Part shown: piece after piece, positions 6,373 through 6,750 of the stretch | Layout: each line of letters starts with the position of its first letter | How positions within the stretch are numbered: position 1 is the first letter of the stretch | DNA from: Chitinophagaceae bacterium | Lineage (GTDB): Bacteria; Bacteroidota; Bacteroidia; Chitinophagales; Chitinophagaceae | Length of the DNA stretch: 6,750 bases | NCBI GenBank assembly: GCA_023251285.1 | Contig: JAHEZB010000116.1 | Coordinates: 1-6,750, forward strand | Direction: 5' to 3' | Made by a program: the position numbers and the translations under genes | Notes under the pieces: model-generated | Told to the model about the DNA's origin: nothing | Database searches by the model: none | What the model saw: the letters and a program-made list of their open reading frames with translations, nothing else

Positions 6373-6384
6373 GTTTGCGCAAAC
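6373..6384. promoter_or_regulatory. Perfect 12-bp palindrome GTTTGCGCAAAC before the ABC permease
   Basis: GTTTGCGCAAAC is its own reverse complement and ends 28 bp before the ATG at 6413. The placement suits a dimeric regulator binding over the promoter or start-proximal leader. The palindrome does not extend further on either side. The call is based on symmetry and position only. Confidence 0.35.
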
Positions 6385-6412
6385 CGCTGACAACAAATAA
6401 CATAACAAAACG

Positions 6413-6750
6413 ATGATCAAAAACTTTTTCAAGATTGCGTACAGGAATTTATGGAGAAATAAAGGCTTCTCGGCGATAAATATTTTTGGGCTTGCCATAG
6501 GAATGGCGAGCGCTATTCTCATTTTATTATGGATACAAAATGAAGTGAGCCACGACAGGTTCCATAAGAAAATAGACCGCATTTATATCATGAACAACCG
6601 CGATCATTTCAACGGCGAACTGCATGCGTGGGCTACCACACCAAAAATTCTCGCCCCTACTTTAAAAGCCGATTACCCCGAAGTGGAGCAAGCTGTAAGA
6701 GTAACTGATGCTGATTTTTTATTTACGGTTGGAGAAAAACATTTGAATGT
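6413..6750 (+). CDS. ABC transporter permease, MacB/FtsX type, N-terminal part (cut by window edge)
   Basis: An ATG at 6413 opens a frame that runs off the right edge, giving 112 complete codons. The protein begins MIKNFFKIAYRNLWRNKGFS, the characteristic amphipathic lead-in of the MacB/FtsX-like permeases that are abundant in Bacteroidota. A membrane helix follows at about residues 21-41 (INIFGLAIGMASAILILLW). Then comes the NEVSHDRFHKKIDRIY block (43-58), which begins the large periplasmic MacB-type domain. Such permeases pair with an ATPase and often a membrane-fusion protein to move peptides, lipids or drugs mechanically rather than through a classical pore; the substrate is not predictable. 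The leader before the ATG is A-rich without a Shine-Dalgarno site, as is usual in this phylum. The remaining helices and the second permease domain are outside the window. Confidence 0.9.
   Translation, partial: MIKNFFKIAYRNLWRNKGFSAINIFGLAIGMASAILILLWIQNEVSHDRFHKKIDRIYIMNNRDHFNGELHAWATTPKILAPTLKADYPEVEQAVRVTDADFLFTVGEKHLN

Larger units (their letters stand above)
5906..6412. other. Long gene-free leader region upstream of the ABC permease
   Basis: No convincing gene is seen on either strand: the short open frames present match no family I recognise, overlap each other, and lack plausible start contexts. The left part (5906-6150) has no structure I can name. The right part holds a 22-bp-period repeat (6173-6216), a T-rich then A-rich tract with the palindrome TTTTATAAAA at 6234-6243, an imperfect TGGC-type element near 6269, and a 12-bp palindrome at 6373-6384. 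These suggest an extended regulatory region for the permease gene. Confidence 0.5.

Overview
The window looks like a chromosomal segment from a member of the Bacteroidota, probably close to the Chitinophagaceae. This is inferred from protein style: a saccharopine-dehydrogenase-type reductase, an HGIP/GLEAP-type CLC protein, and a MacB/FtsX-type permease with the YRNLWRNKGF start. A-rich leaders without clear Shine-Dalgarno sites and a moderately AT-rich composition (judged by eye) point the same way. No rRNA, tRNA, CRISPR array, insertion sequence or phage gene is visible.

Layout. The left half reads on the minus strand. From right to left it holds a CLC-type chloride channel/transporter with two CBS domains (1748-3532), an MFS carboxylate-type transporter broken by a single in-frame TAA (264-1520), and the first 76 codons of a saccharopine dehydrogenase family protein that runs off the left edge (1-229). 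The MFS gene and the dehydrogenase are 34 bp apart and are probably co-transcribed. The right half reads on the plus strand. It holds glycerate kinase (3755-4903) and, 6 bp later, a D-2-hydroxyacid dehydrogenase of the hydroxypyruvate/glyoxylate reductase type (4910-5863). After a 549-bp gene-free stretch comes the N-terminus of an ABC transporter permease (6413 to the edge). CLC and glycerate kinase are divergent and share a 222-bp intergenic region.

How the genes fit together. The clearest functional unit is the two-gene glycerate operon: the dehydrogenase would interconvert hydroxypyruvate (or glyoxylate) and D-glycerate (or glycolate), and the kinase would feed glycerate into glycolysis as phosphoglycerate. 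The MFS and saccharopine dehydrogenase genes may form an amino-acid or organic-acid unit, but the substrate cannot be read from sequence. CLC and the ABC permease look like independent genes.

Most worth checking: the TAA inside the MFS gene, which is followed directly by in-frame ATG codons and lies exactly in the TM8-TM9 loop; the CLC protein, which lacks the internal proton glutamate; a perfect 13-bp tandem repeat abutting the glycerate kinase start; and the long leader of the ABC permease, which carries a 22-bp-period repeat and a perfect 12-bp palindrome. I do not see a convincing new multi-gene system here.
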